Assembly (NCBI RefSeq): GCF_000756665.1
Contig: NZ_ARXV01000010.1
Coordinates: 1 to 64,000, forward strand
Reading direction: 5' to 3'
DNA from: Alcanivorax nanhaiticus
GTDB taxonomy: Bacteria > Pseudomonadota > Gammaproteobacteria > Pseudomonadales > Alcanivoracaceae
DNA length: 64,000 bases
The notes under the pieces were generated by a model that was given only the letters and a program-made list of their open reading frames with translations, ran no database searches and was not told where the DNA came from. Positions 27,740-37,513 of the stretch are shown piece after piece; the stretch's first letter is position 1; every line of letters starts with the position of its first letter. A program made the position numbers and the translations under genes.

Positions 27740-28315
27740 ATGTCGGAAGAATCCCCGGAACACCAGCCATCCAGCCTCCCCGGTATCCTGGGCACCGTTG
27801 ATGACGGGATTGCTCGCATTGAGGCGGTGATTCTCGCCGTAGGCGTTCTGCTGATGGCGGTCAACACTGTTGCCAATGTTGTCGGCCGGTTTCTGTTCGG
27901 CGAAAGCCTTCACTTCTCTGAAGAAGTAAACCGGATCCTCATTATTCTCATCACCTTTGCCGGGATCGGCTATGCGGCACGCCACGGGCGACATATTCGC
28001 ATGTCCGCCCTGTATGACGTCTTCCCGACCAAGGTGCGACGCGTGATGATGGTGATCATCAGCTTCGTCACCTCCGCAGTGATGTTTTTCCTCTGCTGGT
28101 ATTCCGTAAGTTATATCCACTCCGTGTACGAAACGGGCCGGGTATTGCCCACTCTGGGCTTTCCCATTTATCTGATTTATCTGTGGGTGCCCGTCGGCCT
28201 CGCCGTCACCGGCCTCCAGTACCTGATGACGGCGGTCAAGAATATTGTTTCGCGGGATGTTTACCTGTCGACCACCGTATTGGATGGATACGACGAACAA
28301 GAGACGGAGATCTGA
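27740..28315 (+). CDS. teaB: Ectoine TRAP transporter small permease TeaB
   Basis: This 191-residue DctQ-type membrane subunit has four predicted helices; [19 protein letters not shown] carries the family signature. It lies 165 bp after teaA and 3 bp before teaC. That gap contains no gene, and AAGGGAAA precedes the ATG. With TeaC it forms the sodium-coupled membrane unit that receives ectoine from TeaA. Confidence 0.92.
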   Translation: MSEESPEHQPSSLPGILGTVDDGIARIEAVILAVGVLLMAVNTVANVVGRFLFGESLHFSEEVNRILIILITFAGIGYAARHGRHIRMSALYDVFPTKVRRVMMVIISFVTSAVMFFLCWYSVSYIHSVYETGRVLPTLGFPIYLIYLWVPVGLAVTGLQYLMTAVKNIVSRDVYLSTTVLDGYDEQETEI

Positions 28316-28318
28316 TCA

Positions 28319-29602
28319 ATGGCCTGGATCATGTTTCTTGTCATGCTGGTGCTGCTGCTGTTCGGTTTCCCCATGAAGGTACCGTTGATTCTCGGCGCCA
28401 TTGTCGGCTTTGTGATGATGTTCGACGGCTTCGACCGCATGGACTTCTTTATCCAGCAAATGCTGGCAGGTATCCGCCCCACCGCATTGATTGCGGTACC
28501 CATGTTCATTCTTGCCGCCGACATCATGACACGCGGCCAATCCGCTAACCGGTTGGTGAACATGGTGATGGCGTTTATTGGCCATATAAAAGGCGGGCTG
28601 GCGGTAAGCACAGCAGCGTCATGCACACTGTTCGGTGCCGTCTCTGGCTCTACCCAGGCAACCGTAGTCGCAGTGGGTTCACCATTACGGCCGCGCATGC
28701 TGCAATCCGGCTACAAGGATTCCTTCACGCTGGCATTGATCATCAACGCCAGTGACATTGCCTTCCTGATCCCACCCAGCATTGGCATGATTATTTACGG
28801 CGTCATTTCCGGCACTTCCATTGCCGAACTGTTTATCGCCGGCATTGGCCCCGGGCTGCTGATCCTGTTGATGTTCTCGGTTTACTGCATCATCTACGCC
28901 TATCGCATGGATGTCCCCACGGAAGAGAAAGCCAGCTGGGGTGAACGCATCAAGTCTGTGCGCGAAGCGCTATGGCCACTGGGTTTTCCGGTCATTATTG
29001 TCGGCGGGATTTATGGTGGAATATTCAGCCCCACAGAAGCGGCTGCTGCCTGTGTGCTCTATGCCGTGGTTCTGGAGTTCCTGATCTTCCGCTCCCTGAA
29101 GGCCATGGATATTTATGCGATTGCCAAATCCACCGGCCTGATCACCGCGGTGGTGTTTATCCTTGTGGCCGTGGGCAATGGTTTCTCATGGATCATTTCC
29201 TTTGCCCAGATTCCTCAAACAGTACTCGGCGCAGTAGGAATCAATGAGGCCGGCCCTACCGGGGTATTGATCGCTATCGCTGTCGCCTTCTTTATCGCGT
29301 GCATGTTCGTCGATCCGATCGTGGTCATTCTGGTGCTGACCCCGATTTTTGCGCCGGCAGTGGCATCCACCGGGCTGGATCCGGTGCATGTGGGCATTCT
29401 CATCACCATGATGGTAGCTGTCGGTTCTGCCACACCACCTTTTGGCTGCGACATCTTTACCGCCATCGCCATTTTCAAGCGCCCTTACTGGGAAGTGATT
29501 CGTGGCACGCCGCCTTTCGTATTTATGCTGATGGGGGCCACGTTACTGGTCATTCTGTTTCCGCAGATTGCTCTGTTTCTGAGAGACCTTTTCTTCCAAT
29601 AA
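28319..29602 (+). CDS. teaC: Ectoine TRAP transporter large permease TeaC
   Basis: This 427-residue DctM-type permease with about twelve helices contains the family segments ALIINASDIAFLIPPSIGMIIYG and SPTEAAAACVLYAVVLEF and ends IALFLRDLFFQ. The 3-bp gap from teaB implies coupled translation. It is the ion-driven translocation subunit. Confidence 0.93.
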   Translation: MAWIMFLVMLVLLLFGFPMKVPLILGAIVGFVMMFDGFDRMDFFIQQMLAGIRPTALIAVPMFILAADIMTRGQSANRLVNMVMAFIGHIKGGLAVSTAASCTLFGAVSGSTQATVVAVGSPLRPRMLQSGYKDSFTLALIINASDIAFLIPPSIGMIIYGVISGTSIAELFIAGIGPGLLILLMFSVYCIIYAYRMDVPTEEKASWGERIKSVREALWPLGFPVIIVGGIYGGIFSPTEAAAACVLYAVVLEFLIFRSLKAMDIYAIAKSTGLITAVVFILVAVGNGFSWIISFAQIPQTVLGAVGINEAGPTGVLIAIAVAFFIACMFVDPIVVILVLTPIFAPAVASTGLDPVHVGILITMMVAVGSATPPFGCDIFTAIAIFKRPYWEVIRGTPPFVFMLMGATLLVILFPQIALFLRDLFFQ

Positions 29603-29626
29603 ACAACACTCGGCAAGGAGGCTGGC

Positions 29627-30067
29627 ATGTACAAGCGAATACTGGTTCCCATCGACGGCTCCCAGCAAGCGTTGTTGGCATTGGATCACGCAGCCCACCT
29701 CCAGCAGGCAAGCAATGCCGAGCTTTATCTATTGTGCGTGTTCAAACATCACAGCCTTTTTGAAGCGTCGTTATCCATGGTTCGCCCCAAGGATGTCCAG
29801 ATCCCCGACGATGCATTACGCGAATATGCTTCTGAGGTAGCAGAACAAGCCAAACAACAAGCCCTGAGCGCCGGAGCCAAAAATATTCGCGCCTTCGTCA
29901 AGGGCGGCAGGCCATCCCGAGCCATTGTCCGTTTTGCCAGTGACAACGAGGTGGATCTGATCGTCATGGGTGCGCGCGGCAGCAGTAGCGATGTGGACGG
30001 CTATTTTCTGGGCAGTGTGTCCCAACGGGTGGCCAGCATGGCCCGCTGCCCGGTACTGATTGTTTGA
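29627..30067 (+). CDS. teaD: Universal stress protein TeaD
   Basis: This 146-residue UspA-family protein begins [21 protein letters not shown] and has the nucleotide-binding loop VMGARGSSS followed by FLGSVSQRV, close to the G-2X-G-9X-G(S/T) ATP motif but one residue longer. It follows teaC by 24 bp with AAGGAGG as RBS. In Halomonas TeaD binds ATP and down-regulates TeaABC transport; the same role is inferred from synteny. Confidence 0.9.
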   Translation: MYKRILVPIDGSQQALLALDHAAHLQQASNAELYLLCVFKHHSLFEASLSMVRPKDVQIPDDALREYASEVAEQAKQQALSAGAKNIRAFVKGGRPSRAIVRFASDNEVDLIVMGARGSSSDVDGYFLGSVSQRVASMARCPVLIV

Positions 30068-30085
30068 AACCAGAGGGAGAAAACC

Positions 30086-31144
30086 ATGAACCAAGCACGC
30101 ACCTTGAGGCTGTCCTCAGCAGTACTTGCCGGTCTCTTTACCCTACCCGCCCATGCGGCGCTGGAAGTCACCCCTTACGGGTCTTTGCGAATTCAGACGG
30201 AAGCCGTGTCTGTGGATGAAGCCCAACCCGGTGAGGATGATTCCTATACCGGCCTTCGGGATGCCTATTCGCGGCTTGGTGTCACCGCCGCCTATAACGA
30301 TCTGGACTGGGTAGATATTAACGCCACCCTGGAATTTCCAATCAATTCAGCCCTGCTCCGCGCGGAAGATCCCACCTTTTTCCAGGAAGGCTACAAAGGG
30401 AATAACAAACCCCGTGTTGCCGATATCACTGCCACAACGGAAAATCTGGGTAGCTTGCGTGTAGGCACTCAGTGGCTCGCCTACTACAACACCGTCGCTT
30501 ATCCGGTCGATTTCTTCAGCTCTTTCTATTCCGGCTATGCAACCCAGGCCACCTTCCGCCGGGATGCGGCCACCTACACCACGCCAAGCATGGCGGGGCT
30601 GACTGCCTCTGTTTCCGCGGTGGATCAAACCGATGAAGCCGGCACCAGCTATCTGGATACCATGCAATACGCCATGTCGTGGGCACTGGGCGATCTGACT
30701 CTGGGACTCGCCTATCAGGACACCGAGCAGGATTCGGCCGATAACGCCGACCAGGCTGGTGTATCTGCAGCTTATGTACTCGGCGGCTGGCGCTTTGCCG
30801 CCAAGGTAGAGCAACTGCTATCCAACGCTGATGGCCTGCAGGACGAAGATCCGGTCACCTACAACCTGTATGGGTCCTATAGCTGGGACAAATACACGGT
30901 GAAAGCCATGTTTGCCAATGGCGAGGAAACCGACGATCCCGCCGCCTTCTTTCAGGGCGATTCCTACCAGGTCGGTCTCGACTACCAGTACAGTGAAAAC
31001 CTGAAGCTGTTTGCGGATTACTTCTATGAGGAACTGGGTTACGCCATCTACACCCCCACCTCCAGAAGTTTCAATCCTCTGGCAGGCTATCATGTGGAAA
31101 GCGATGGTCAGGCCTTCTCGCTGGGCCTGCGCTATGACTTTTGA
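30086..31144 (+). CDS. General porin co-transcribed with teaABCD
   Basis: This 352-residue outer membrane protein has a signal peptide (cut after about residue 24, LPAHA), an opening LEVTPYGSLRIQTE typical of Gram-negative trimeric porins, alternating barrel strands, and a C-terminal phenylalanine (LGLRYDF). It starts 18 bp after teaD and ends at a strong terminator, so it is part of the tea transcript. It may let ectoine or other zwitterions cross the outer membrane; substrate preference is inferred only from context. Confidence 0.87.
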   Translation: MNQARTLRLSSAVLAGLFTLPAHAALEVTPYGSLRIQTEAVSVDEAQPGEDDSYTGLRDAYSRLGVTAAYNDLDWVDINATLEFPINSALLRAEDPTFFQEGYKGNNKPRVADITATTENLGSLRVGTQWLAYYNTVAYPVDFFSSFYSGYATQATFRRDAATYTTPSMAGLTASVSAVDQTDEAGTSYLDTMQYAMSWALGDLTLGLAYQDTEQDSADNADQAGVSAAYVLGGWRFAAKVEQLLSNADGLQDEDPVTYNLYGSYSWDKYTVKAMFANGEETDDPAAFFQGDSYQVGLDYQYSENLKLFADYFYEELGYAIYTPTSRSFNPLAGYHVESDGQAFSLGLRYDF

Positions 31145-31216
31145 CTGAGGCGCAACCTGCGCCACGCTTCCTGCAACAATGCGGAACAAGCCTTTTGCCA
31201 GGCCTGAGAGCAAAGA

Positions 31217-31248
31217 GGCCGCGCCCAACCGGGACGCGGCCTTTTTTT
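31217..31248 (+). terminator. Intrinsic terminator of the tea-porin operon
   Basis: GGCCGCGCCC-AACC-GGGACGCGGCC forms a GC-rich stem followed by seven T, 73 nt past the porin stop. Confidence 0.9.
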
Positions 31249-31251
31249 GAC

Positions 31252-31325
31252 CTTCGAAACTCGCTCCTCGTCACTCGAACCCCGTTCCTCGCCCAGGCCC
31301 GCATCGCTTGCAGGCAAGCTCTCAC
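31252..31325. repeat. Degenerate heptamer tract (CGAAACT type) and shared segment
   Basis: Units CGAAACT CGCTCCT CGTCACT CGAACCC CGTTCCT run from 31255. They continue into 31284-31325, which resembles 25506-25543. It lies directly after a terminator. No opposite arm was found. Confidence 0.55.
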
Positions 31326-31720
31326 AGCCTCACGGTTACAGAGTCAGGACAGGCCACGAGCGTATTTTGCGTGTTGTGTTCAGCGTAGAAGGAACCCCGC
31401 CGGCGCCGCAGAGCTCACGCCATAGCTTAGGAGATCAGAGGAAGAAGTCACCCTGCAGATTCCGGCGGGTCTTTCACTATAAGCAGGCACAGGGCGGGGC
31501 TGAAACCCTTTCTTTAGAACCATTTGGAATCAATCGCAACGCCCCCCTGGTTCCGCCAAAATACCTCTCACTATCAATAAGTTACAATATGCCTTGGTGA
31601 GTCATTTCAGGCCTTTGCACGGTCAGTTTCAGTCCATAAACGGATTGATTCACCCCTCCGGCTGATTTACTGTTGCCGCCGTATCATTCCCCCGTGCCAT
31701 CAACCCTCCTGGAGACCCCC
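31326..31720. other. Intergenic region before xseB
   Basis: About 395 bp without a recognisable gene. A -10-like TACAAT occurs near 31583, and CTGGAG precedes the xseB ATG. Nothing else was identified. Confidence 0.35.
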
Positions 31721-31963
31721 ATGGCCAAAAAGGCGTCCCCCGCCCTGGAAACCGCACTGGATAACCTGGAATCGCTGGTGGAACGGATGGAATCCGGCGA
31801 GTTGACGCTGGAAGAATCCCTGAAAGCCTTTGAAGAAGGGGTTCGCCTGTCACGGGACTGCCAGCAGGCACTACAACAGGCAGAGCAGAAAGTCCGTATC
31901 CTGCTTGAACAGAACAGTAACGCCGAACCAGAGCCTTTCACTGGCGACGACAATGAGCAATAG
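31721..31963 (+). CDS. xseB: Exodeoxyribonuclease VII small subunit
   Basis: This 80-residue small subunit of exonuclease VII has the typical [23 protein letters not shown] and [22 protein letters not shown] helices. With XseA (not in the window) it degrades single-stranded DNA. The ATG at 31721 has CTGGAG upstream; the longer frame from 31673 is rejected. Its end overlaps ispA by 11 bp, the standard xseB-ispA-dxs order. Confidence 0.95.
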   Translation: MAKKASPALETALDNLESLVERMESGELTLEESLKAFEEGVRLSRDCQQALQQAEQKVRILLEQNSNAEPEPFTGDDNEQ

Positions 31964-32849
31964 CTTTCCCGCGCTGGACACATTGCGCACCACCTGCATC
32001 AATCGGCTGGAGACCAGCCTGGATCAGCTGCTGCCGGAAAACACAGCTGCCAGCAGACTCAGCCAGGCCATGCGCTACGCTGCGCTCAGTGGTGGCAAAC
32101 GGATACGCCCGCTGTTGGTATATGGTGCCACTACCCTGGCCGGCGCGCCGCTCGCCAAAGCGGACATCCCCGCTACCGCCGTAGAGCTGATTCATGCCTA
32201 TTCGCTGGTACATGACGATTTGCCAGCAATGGATGATGATGATCTGCGCCGTGGCCAGCCCACCTGCCACAAGGCATTTGATGAAGCGACGGCCATCCTT
32301 GCCGGAGACACCCTGCACACCCGGGCTTTCGAACTCCTGGCCTGCAATGGTGAATTCCGCGCGGATACCCGCATTGCCATGATTCGCCAGCTCTCTCAGG
32401 CCTCTGGGGCAGACGGCATGGCAGCGGGACAAATGCAGGACATGCAAGCCCACGGCCAGCAGCAAACCGTGGCCGCACTGGAAGAAATGCATTTTCTGAA
32501 AACCGGTCGGCTGATCACCGTCAGCCTTCAACTGGGCTATTTCGCCGCTGAAATTGACGACCCTGCCCTGCTGGATGCCCTGACCCGCTTCGGTGACGCC
32601 GTTGGTCTGGCCTTCCAGATTCAGGATGACATCCTCGATGTCACCATGGATACCGAGCAGCTAGGCAAACCTTCCGGTTCGGATGAAAAGCACGCCAAAA
32701 GCACCTTTCCGTCCCTGCTGGGGCTGGACGCCAGCCGTGAGCGAGCCCGCCTGCTGTGCGAGCAGGCACAAGAGGCGCTTGCAGGCTATGGCGAGCGCGC
32801 CGCCCCATTGCAACAATTGGCGCAGTACATCATTGCCCGCAATCACTGA
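31953..32849 (+). CDS. ispA: Farnesyl diphosphate synthase
   Basis: This 298-residue trans-prenyltransferase makes geranyl and farnesyl diphosphate. The first aspartate-rich motif is [10 protein letters not shown] (residues 88-97) and the second is in FQIQDDILD. The start overlaps the xseB stop, suggesting coupling. It lies 120 bp before dxs, as in many gammaproteobacteria. Confidence 0.96.
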   Translation: MSNSFPALDTLRTTCINRLETSLDQLLPENTAASRLSQAMRYAALSGGKRIRPLLVYGATTLAGAPLAKADIPATAVELIHAYSLVHDDLPAMDDDDLRRGQPTCHKAFDEATAILAGDTLHTRAFELLACNGEFRADTRIAMIRQLSQASGADGMAAGQMQDMQAHGQQQTVAALEEMHFLKTGRLITVSLQLGYFAAEIDDPALLDALTRFGDAVGLAFQIQDDILDVTMDTEQLGKPSGSDEKHAKSTFPSLLGLDASRERARLLCEQAQEALAGYGERAAPLQQLAQYIIARNH

Positions 32850-32969
32850 CGGCTCGCCCCAAGGGCCTGTATACTAGCAACACGACGATCACGACTTACT
32901 GACCGGAACCAAAGCGCCTTTTTACAGGCTTCCCGACGCAGCCAGTACCGAACCAGGCAATTCGACGTT

Positions 32970-34889
32970 ATGCCCAAGACCTTTACGCAGATTCCACTGA
33001 CGCGCCCAAGCACGCCGTTGCTGGACACCCTGAACAGCCCGGCAGAACTGCGCCGTCTGCCTGCCAGCCAGCTGGAAAGGGTGGTGGATGAATTGCGGGA
33101 ATATCTACTGTACGCAGTAGGTCAATCCGGCGGTCACTTTGGTGCCGGCTTGGGGGTCGTTGAACTGACGGTGGCCCTGCACTACCTGTACAACACCCCG
33201 GAGGACCGGCTGGTGTGGGATGTGGGCCATCAATGCTACCCACACAAGATTCTCACCGGGCGCCGCGAGGCTCTGACCAGCATTCGCCAGCAACATGGTC
33301 TTTCTGGCTTCCCCAAGCGCAGCGAATCCGAATTCGACACCTTCGGTGTAGGCCACTCGTCCACCTCCATCAGCGCCGCCCTCGGCATGGCTCTGGGTGC
33401 CGAGATGGCGGGCAGTGACCGCCGTGCCGTAGCCATTATCGGCGATGGCGCCATGACCGCGGGTCAAGCTTTCGAAGCCATGAGCCACGCAGCACACACC
33501 CGCTCCAACCTGCTGGTCATCCTGAACGACAACAATATGTCGATCTCCCACAACGTAGGTGGGCTGTCCAATTACTTTGCCCGCATCTGGGCCAGCAAAA
33601 GCTATATCGCCCTGCGTGAAGGCGGCAAGCGTGTACTCTCTACCATGCCGGCGGCCTGGGATTTTATCCGCCGTACCGAAGAGAGCATGAAGAACATGGT
33701 CAGCCCGGACATGCTGTTTGAGGCCATCGGCTTCAACTACATCGGCCCCATCGACGGTCACAACCTGGACGAGCTGGTACGCACCCTGGACAACATGCGC
33801 GACCTGGAAGGGCCGCAGCTGCTGCACGTCTACACCACCAAGGGCAAGGGCTTCGCCCCGGCAGAAGCCGACCCGGTGGGCTATCACGCCCTCAACAAGA
33901 TTGAACCCAAACCGAAGGTACAAGTCGCCGTCCCGGCCAAGCCCAAGTCGCCCAAGTATCAGGATGTGTTTGGCCAGTGGCTGTGTGACATGGCGTCGGA
34001 GGACCCACGCCTGGTAGCGATTACCCCGGCCATGTGCGAAGGCTCCGGCATGGTGGCCTTCAGCAAGCAGTATCCAGAGCGGTTCCACGATGTGGCCATC
34101 TGCGAACAGCACGCCGTCACCCTGGCTGGAGGCCTGGCCTGTGAAGCGCAGAAGCCGGTAGTGGCTATTTACTCCACCTTTCTGCAGCGCGGCTATGATC
34201 AGCTGATCCATGACGTGGCCCTGCAGGATCTGGATGTGACCTTTGCGCTGGATCGTGCGGGTCTGGTCGGTGAGGACGGCGCCACCCATGGTGGAGTCTT
34301 CGATCTGGCTTACCTGCGTACCGTCCCCAACATGATCATCGCCGCCCCGTCCGACGAAAACGAGTGCCGCCAACTGCTGACCAGCGCCTACCTCCATGAA
34401 GGCCCTTCCGCAGTCCGCTACCCTCGTGGAACTGGCCCCGGCGTTGAGATCCTGCAACCACTACAGCCCCTGCCGGTTGGTCAGTCCCGCACCCTGCTGG
34501 AAGGCCAACACGTTGCAATTCTTGCCTTTGGCGCGCTCACCGGTGTCGCCCTTGAGGCCGGCAAAGCGCTCAACGCGACCGTCATTGATATGCGCTGGGT
34601 GAAGCCGCTGGATCGCGATGCCATTGTGCGTGCGGCGGCCAGTCACAGCCTTCTTGCCACCGTTGAAGACCATCAGCTCATGGGCGGCGCGGGCTCTGCC
34701 GTCAATGAACTGTTGAATGAAGAAGGGATTGTCATGGATGTGCTGAATCTGGCTCTGCCGGATCAGTTTATTCATCACGGTAAACGTGAGACCTTGCTGG
34801 CTGAAGCCGGGCTGGACGCCGACAGCATTGAGCAACGCATTCGCGAACGACTCAGCCGCCAGCCCCTGCCGCAGGCCCGGGAAAATTAA
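32970..34889 (+). CDS. dxs: 1-deoxy-D-xylulose-5-phosphate synthase
   Basis: This 639-residue thiamine-diphosphate enzyme joins pyruvate and glyceraldehyde-3-phosphate in the first step of the MEP isoprenoid pathway. The cofactor motif runs from [14 protein letters not shown] to [21 protein letters not shown] and the transketolase-like [15 protein letters not shown] segment are present. Length is normal. The ATG at 32970 has only a weak RBS. No riboswitch was seen in the 120-bp leader. Confidence 0.96.
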   Translation: MPKTFTQIPLTRPSTPLLDTLNSPAELRRLPASQLERVVDELREYLLYAVGQSGGHFGAGLGVVELTVALHYLYNTPEDRLVWDVGHQCYPHKILTGRREALTSIRQQHGLSGFPKRSESEFDTFGVGHSSTSISAALGMALGAEMAGSDRRAVAIIGDGAMTAGQAFEAMSHAAHTRSNLLVILNDNNMSISHNVGGLSNYFARIWASKSYIALREGGKRVLSTMPAAWDFIRRTEESMKNMVSPDMLFEAIGFNYIGPIDGHNLDELVRTLDNMRDLEGPQLLHVYTTKGKGFAPAEADPVGYHALNKIEPKPKVQVAVPAKPKSPKYQDVFGQWLCDMASEDPRLVAITPAMCEGSGMVAFSKQYPERFHDVAICEQHAVTLAGGLACEAQKPVVAIYSTFLQRGYDQLIHDVALQDLDVTFALDRAGLVGEDGATHGGVFDLAYLRTVPNMIIAAPSDENECRQLLTSAYLHEGPSAVRYPRGTGPGVEILQPLQPLPVGQSRTLLEGQHVAILAFGALTGVALEAGKALNATVIDMRWVKPLDRDAIVRAAASHSLLATVEDHQLMGGAGSAVNELLNEEGIVMDVLNLALPDQFIHHGKRETLLAEAGLDADSIEQRIRERLSRQPLPQAREN

Positions 34890-35014
34890 AATTTCATCCC
34901 GGCATAACGGGAAAGCCTGACGGGGCATCCACATCAAAAACCTTGACTGCACTGCCTTGCTGCAGGAGCGGCATTTTCTATGCCCACCGGGTGCGGTCGC
35001 AAATCGTGCCTGTT
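34890..35014. other. Intergenic segment after dxs
   Basis: No gene or clear terminator was seen before the REP pair that starts at 35015. Confidence 0.3.
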
Positions 35015-35094
35015 TTTCGCGGCGGAACCGCCGCTCCCACAAAACAGAAAGCGCCTCCCCTATCTGTAGGAGCAGTGGTTCCGCCTCGATGCGC
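35015..35094. repeat. Inverted REP pair between dxs and the diguanylate cyclase
   Basis: A full minus-oriented REP (35015-35047, GCGGCGGAACCGCCGC then TCCCAC) is followed 20 nt later by a degenerate plus-oriented copy (GTAGGAGCAGTGGTTCCGCC, 35066-35085). It lies between convergent genes, a common REP position. Confidence 0.7.
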
Positions 35095-35200
35095 CTATGA
35101 GGAGCAGATTGCCTTGAATGCCATACCCCGATTATTGGCCATTGGGGACATGAGGGGATGAACGCGCATCAAGCGTCGCCACTGCAGCAACAGGCTTGCC

Positions 35201-36436
35201 CTAATCTTCCTTGCGATTGCCATTATCGCTGACCAGGCGAACCGTTGGCGGCGGTTCGTAGAGACGCCAATTGTCCCTGCCGCTCTGTTTGGCCTGATAC
35301 AATGCCCTGTCAGCCTCATCCAGAAGCTGGAGGGAGGTTCCTCCGTCAGCAGGGGTCTTCACCGCCACGCCGACACTGATGGTGACCTCACCCGAGGTGG
35401 GATTGTCTGCATGCGGGATACCCAGGGCACGCACCGAACGACATAAACGGGACGCCAATCTTACCGCCTCGGTTTCATCCACCCCTGGATACAACAGGAT
35501 AAATTCCTCCCCCCCGAAGCGCGCCACCAGATCGCCTCCCCTGCGGCTGTAACGCCCCAACTCCTCTGCAAGTGCGCGCAGGCACTCATCGCCCTGCAAG
35601 TGGCCATAGTGATCGTTGTAGGCCTTGAAGCGATCCACATCCACCAACATGATTGCCAATGGTCGTTTATCGCGCTGACACCTGCGCCATTCGCGATCCA
35701 GTGCCTCGTCAAAATAACGGCGATTGGCCAGCGACGTCAGGCTGTCTTCCCGGCTCAGGCGATGGAGTCGCTCAGCCAGTCGCTGGGTTCTCTGCTGCTG
35801 CCTCAATAGCTGGCTTTGGTTGAAAAACAGCAAGCGACCACGCACTTCCTCGGTGTAACAGAGAAACATCCCCAGCAGACTCACACCGGTATAAGTCCGA
35901 TGCGCCATCAACCAGTCGATGCCACGCCCGAAGTGTTCGGCGATAAACCAGCCGACCATGCCGCCAGCCCAACAGGCCAGAGTCGCCACCGGGAAACGCA
36001 GGCCCACCATGGCGTACACAATTACCAGGGCATAAATCACCGAAACGTTGGCCAGCTGCACCGATTCAGGCTCATCCAGAAAGCCCGGAATGGCCATGGA
36101 TAACGTCACCGCGAGAAAACTGCCAAAGCCGGCATAGAGTGGGAAATAACGGTCCAGGGCTCGGAACTGGGCCAGCACGCCCGCCGCCAACACAATCACC
36201 CCAACCCAGATATAGGTGCCCAGCCACAACCCCAGCACCGCCTCTGGTGCCAGCGCATAAATACCGGTCACCAGCAGCATGTACAGAAACAGAATATAAA
36301 AAGCCTTTACCCGGAAGCTATCCACAGCCTCCAGGCATTGGTAATCACGATATTCCGCTTCCAGCCGGCGAGGAAAGCGCAACCAGCGCACACCGGGCAC
36401 CACCACTCGCCTGGAACGGGGATCTGTTTCTGCCAT
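35201..36436 (-). CDS. Membrane-bound diguanylate cyclase (GGDEF)
   Basis: This 411-residue protein has about six membrane helices (roughly residues 45-185), a coiled-coil linker, and a C-terminal GGDEF domain with the active motif RFGGEEF and the substrate segment FKAYNDHYGHLQGDECLR. The intact GGEEF predicts c-di-GMP synthesis. The ATG at 36436 is preceded by AGGA. A PilZ-domain protein, a possible c-di-GMP reader, lies at 49416 but is not linked. Confidence 0.9.
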   Translation of the reverse strand: MAETDPRSRRVVVPGVRWLRFPRRLEAEYRDYQCLEAVDSFRVKAFYILFLYMLLVTGIYALAPEAVLGLWLGTYIWVGVIVLAAGVLAQFRALDRYFPLYAGFGSFLAVTLSMAIPGFLDEPESVQLANVSVIYALVIVYAMVGLRFPVATLACWAGGMVGWFIAEHFGRGIDWLMAHRTYTGVSLLGMFLCYTEEVRGRLLFFNQSQLLRQQQRTQRLAERLHRLSREDSLTSLANRRYFDEALDREWRRCQRDKRPLAIMLVDVDRFKAYNDHYGHLQGDECLRALAEELGRYSRRGGDLVARFGGEEFILLYPGVDETEAVRLASRLCRSVRALGIPHADNPTSGEVTISVGVAVKTPADGGTSLQLLDEADRALYQAKQSGRDNWRLYEPPPTVRLVSDNGNRKED

Positions 36437-36701
36437 GGCAATTCCTTTGCACACCCAAAACGGACACTCGTCACAATTTCAGGCTAGATATTCCTGCTCT
36501 GCCAGACCATTACCAACTTCTGAACGGTAGTGACAGAACGATATCATGACAAAATGCAGGGAATTGCAAAGTGATCCAGTCTTCATCGGTAGAGGAAAGC
36601 CCGGGGGCAGCCGACGAGTGGCGATGGGTGCCGCGCCAGCCCTCGGAGCAGGAGCCCAGGCGCGACAGCAGCCTTAAGCAGGCCGTTAAAAGCGATCTTA
36701 A

Positions 36702-36728
36702 CCACAGAGATCACGGAGCTCACAGAGG
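36702..36728. repeat. Nonamer tandem tract
   Basis: Three degenerate 9-nt copies with consensus NCACRGAGN. This is the only repeat in the window with a 9-nt rather than a 7-nt period. Confidence 0.5.
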
Positions 36729-36784
36729 GAAGAAGATTAACCTCTAGGTGCGACCACGATACTAAGCTTCCATCATGGTGCGGC

Positions 36785-36816
36785 ACATCGCGGCGGAACC
36801 GCCGCTCCCACAAAAG
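36785..36816 (-). repeat. REP-type palindrome
   Basis: Same sequence as the copy at 6603 (GCGGCGGAACCGCCGC then TCCCACAAAA), single copy, 150 bp downstream of pgpA. Confidence 0.75.
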
Positions 36817-36964
36817 GCGGCGGGCCGCATCGGAAAATCCCCTCGGTCAGGCAATGCCGGTAAGGTCGGCAGATACTCATGTCCCGTCAGGTTTTCCTGC
36901 TAATCCGCGATGCGCCTTTTCAGCAGCCGCTGAGAGCCTGTGAACACTACCGGGATGACAGGCC

Positions 36965-37450
36965 CTAAGAAAACCAGGAAGGCAGGAAGACAATCAGCAG
37001 CTGCATGACCACGGCTGCGTACACGCCGGCCAGCAGATCATCCACCATGATGCCCAGCCCGCCTTCCACACGGCGATCCAGCCAGCCAATGGGCCAGGGC
37101 TTGATGATGTCGAAGAAGCGGAACGCCAGAAAACCTGCCAACGCCCCCAGGGGAGTCACCGGCACAGCAATCATGGTCACCAACAGGCCCGCGATTTCAT
37201 CCCAGACGATGCCCGGGTGATCGTGCACATTCATGTCATGGGAAGTCTTGCCGCACAGGTACGGCCCCACCGCGATCACCAGCACCGTAGCCAGCAAGTA
37301 ACCCCACATTGGCAGCTGCGCGCACAGCCACCAGATCGGCATGGCCGCCACCGTACCGAAGGTCCCCGGCGCCACCGGCGCCAAGCCGGAACCAAAACCA
37401 AAGGCCAGAAAGTGCACCGGGTTACTCATCTTCGGACGTTTCAGTTCCAT
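36965..37450 (-). CDS. pgpA: Phosphatidylglycerophosphatase A
   Basis: This 161-residue inner-membrane lipid phosphatase makes phosphatidylglycerol. NPVHFLAFGFGSGLAPVAPGTFGT is the family N-terminal signature, and WDEIAGLL carries conserved acidic residues. It is the last gene of the rib-nusB-thiL-pgpA run. The gap to thiL holds a heptamer tract. Confidence 0.94.
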   Translation of the reverse strand: MELKRPKMSNPVHFLAFGFGSGLAPVAPGTFGTVAAMPIWWLCAQLPMWGYLLATVLVIAVGPYLCGKTSHDMNVHDHPGIVWDEIAGLLVTMIAVPVTPLGALAGFLAFRFFDIIKPWPIGWLDRRVEGGLGIMVDDLLAGVYAAVVMQLLIVFLPSWFS

Positions 37451-37478
37451 TCAGTTTCTCTTTTATATTTTTTGCCAG

Positions 37479-37508
37479 TCGCGTGTTGCATGATGCGTAT
37501 TGCATCGC
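37479..37508. repeat. Heptamer tract o (GCGTATT type)
   Basis: Units GCGTGTT GCATGAT GCGTATT GCATCGC have a 7-nt period and lie 6 bp beyond the thiL stop and 29 bp before the pgpA start. No opposite arm was seen. Confidence 0.55.
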
Positions 37509-37513
37509 TCTTA

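Larger units (their letters stand above)
36437..36964. other. 528-bp intergenic region with nonamer and REP repeats
   Basis: No gene was found. It contains three 9-nt units CCACAGAGA TCACGGAGC TCACAGAGG (36702-36728) and a REP palindrome at 36785-36816. The rest is unremarkable. Confidence 0.45.

Noticed and set aside
33105..34457. 450-codon minus-strand frame
   Set aside because: Antisense to dxs, whose identity is certain.
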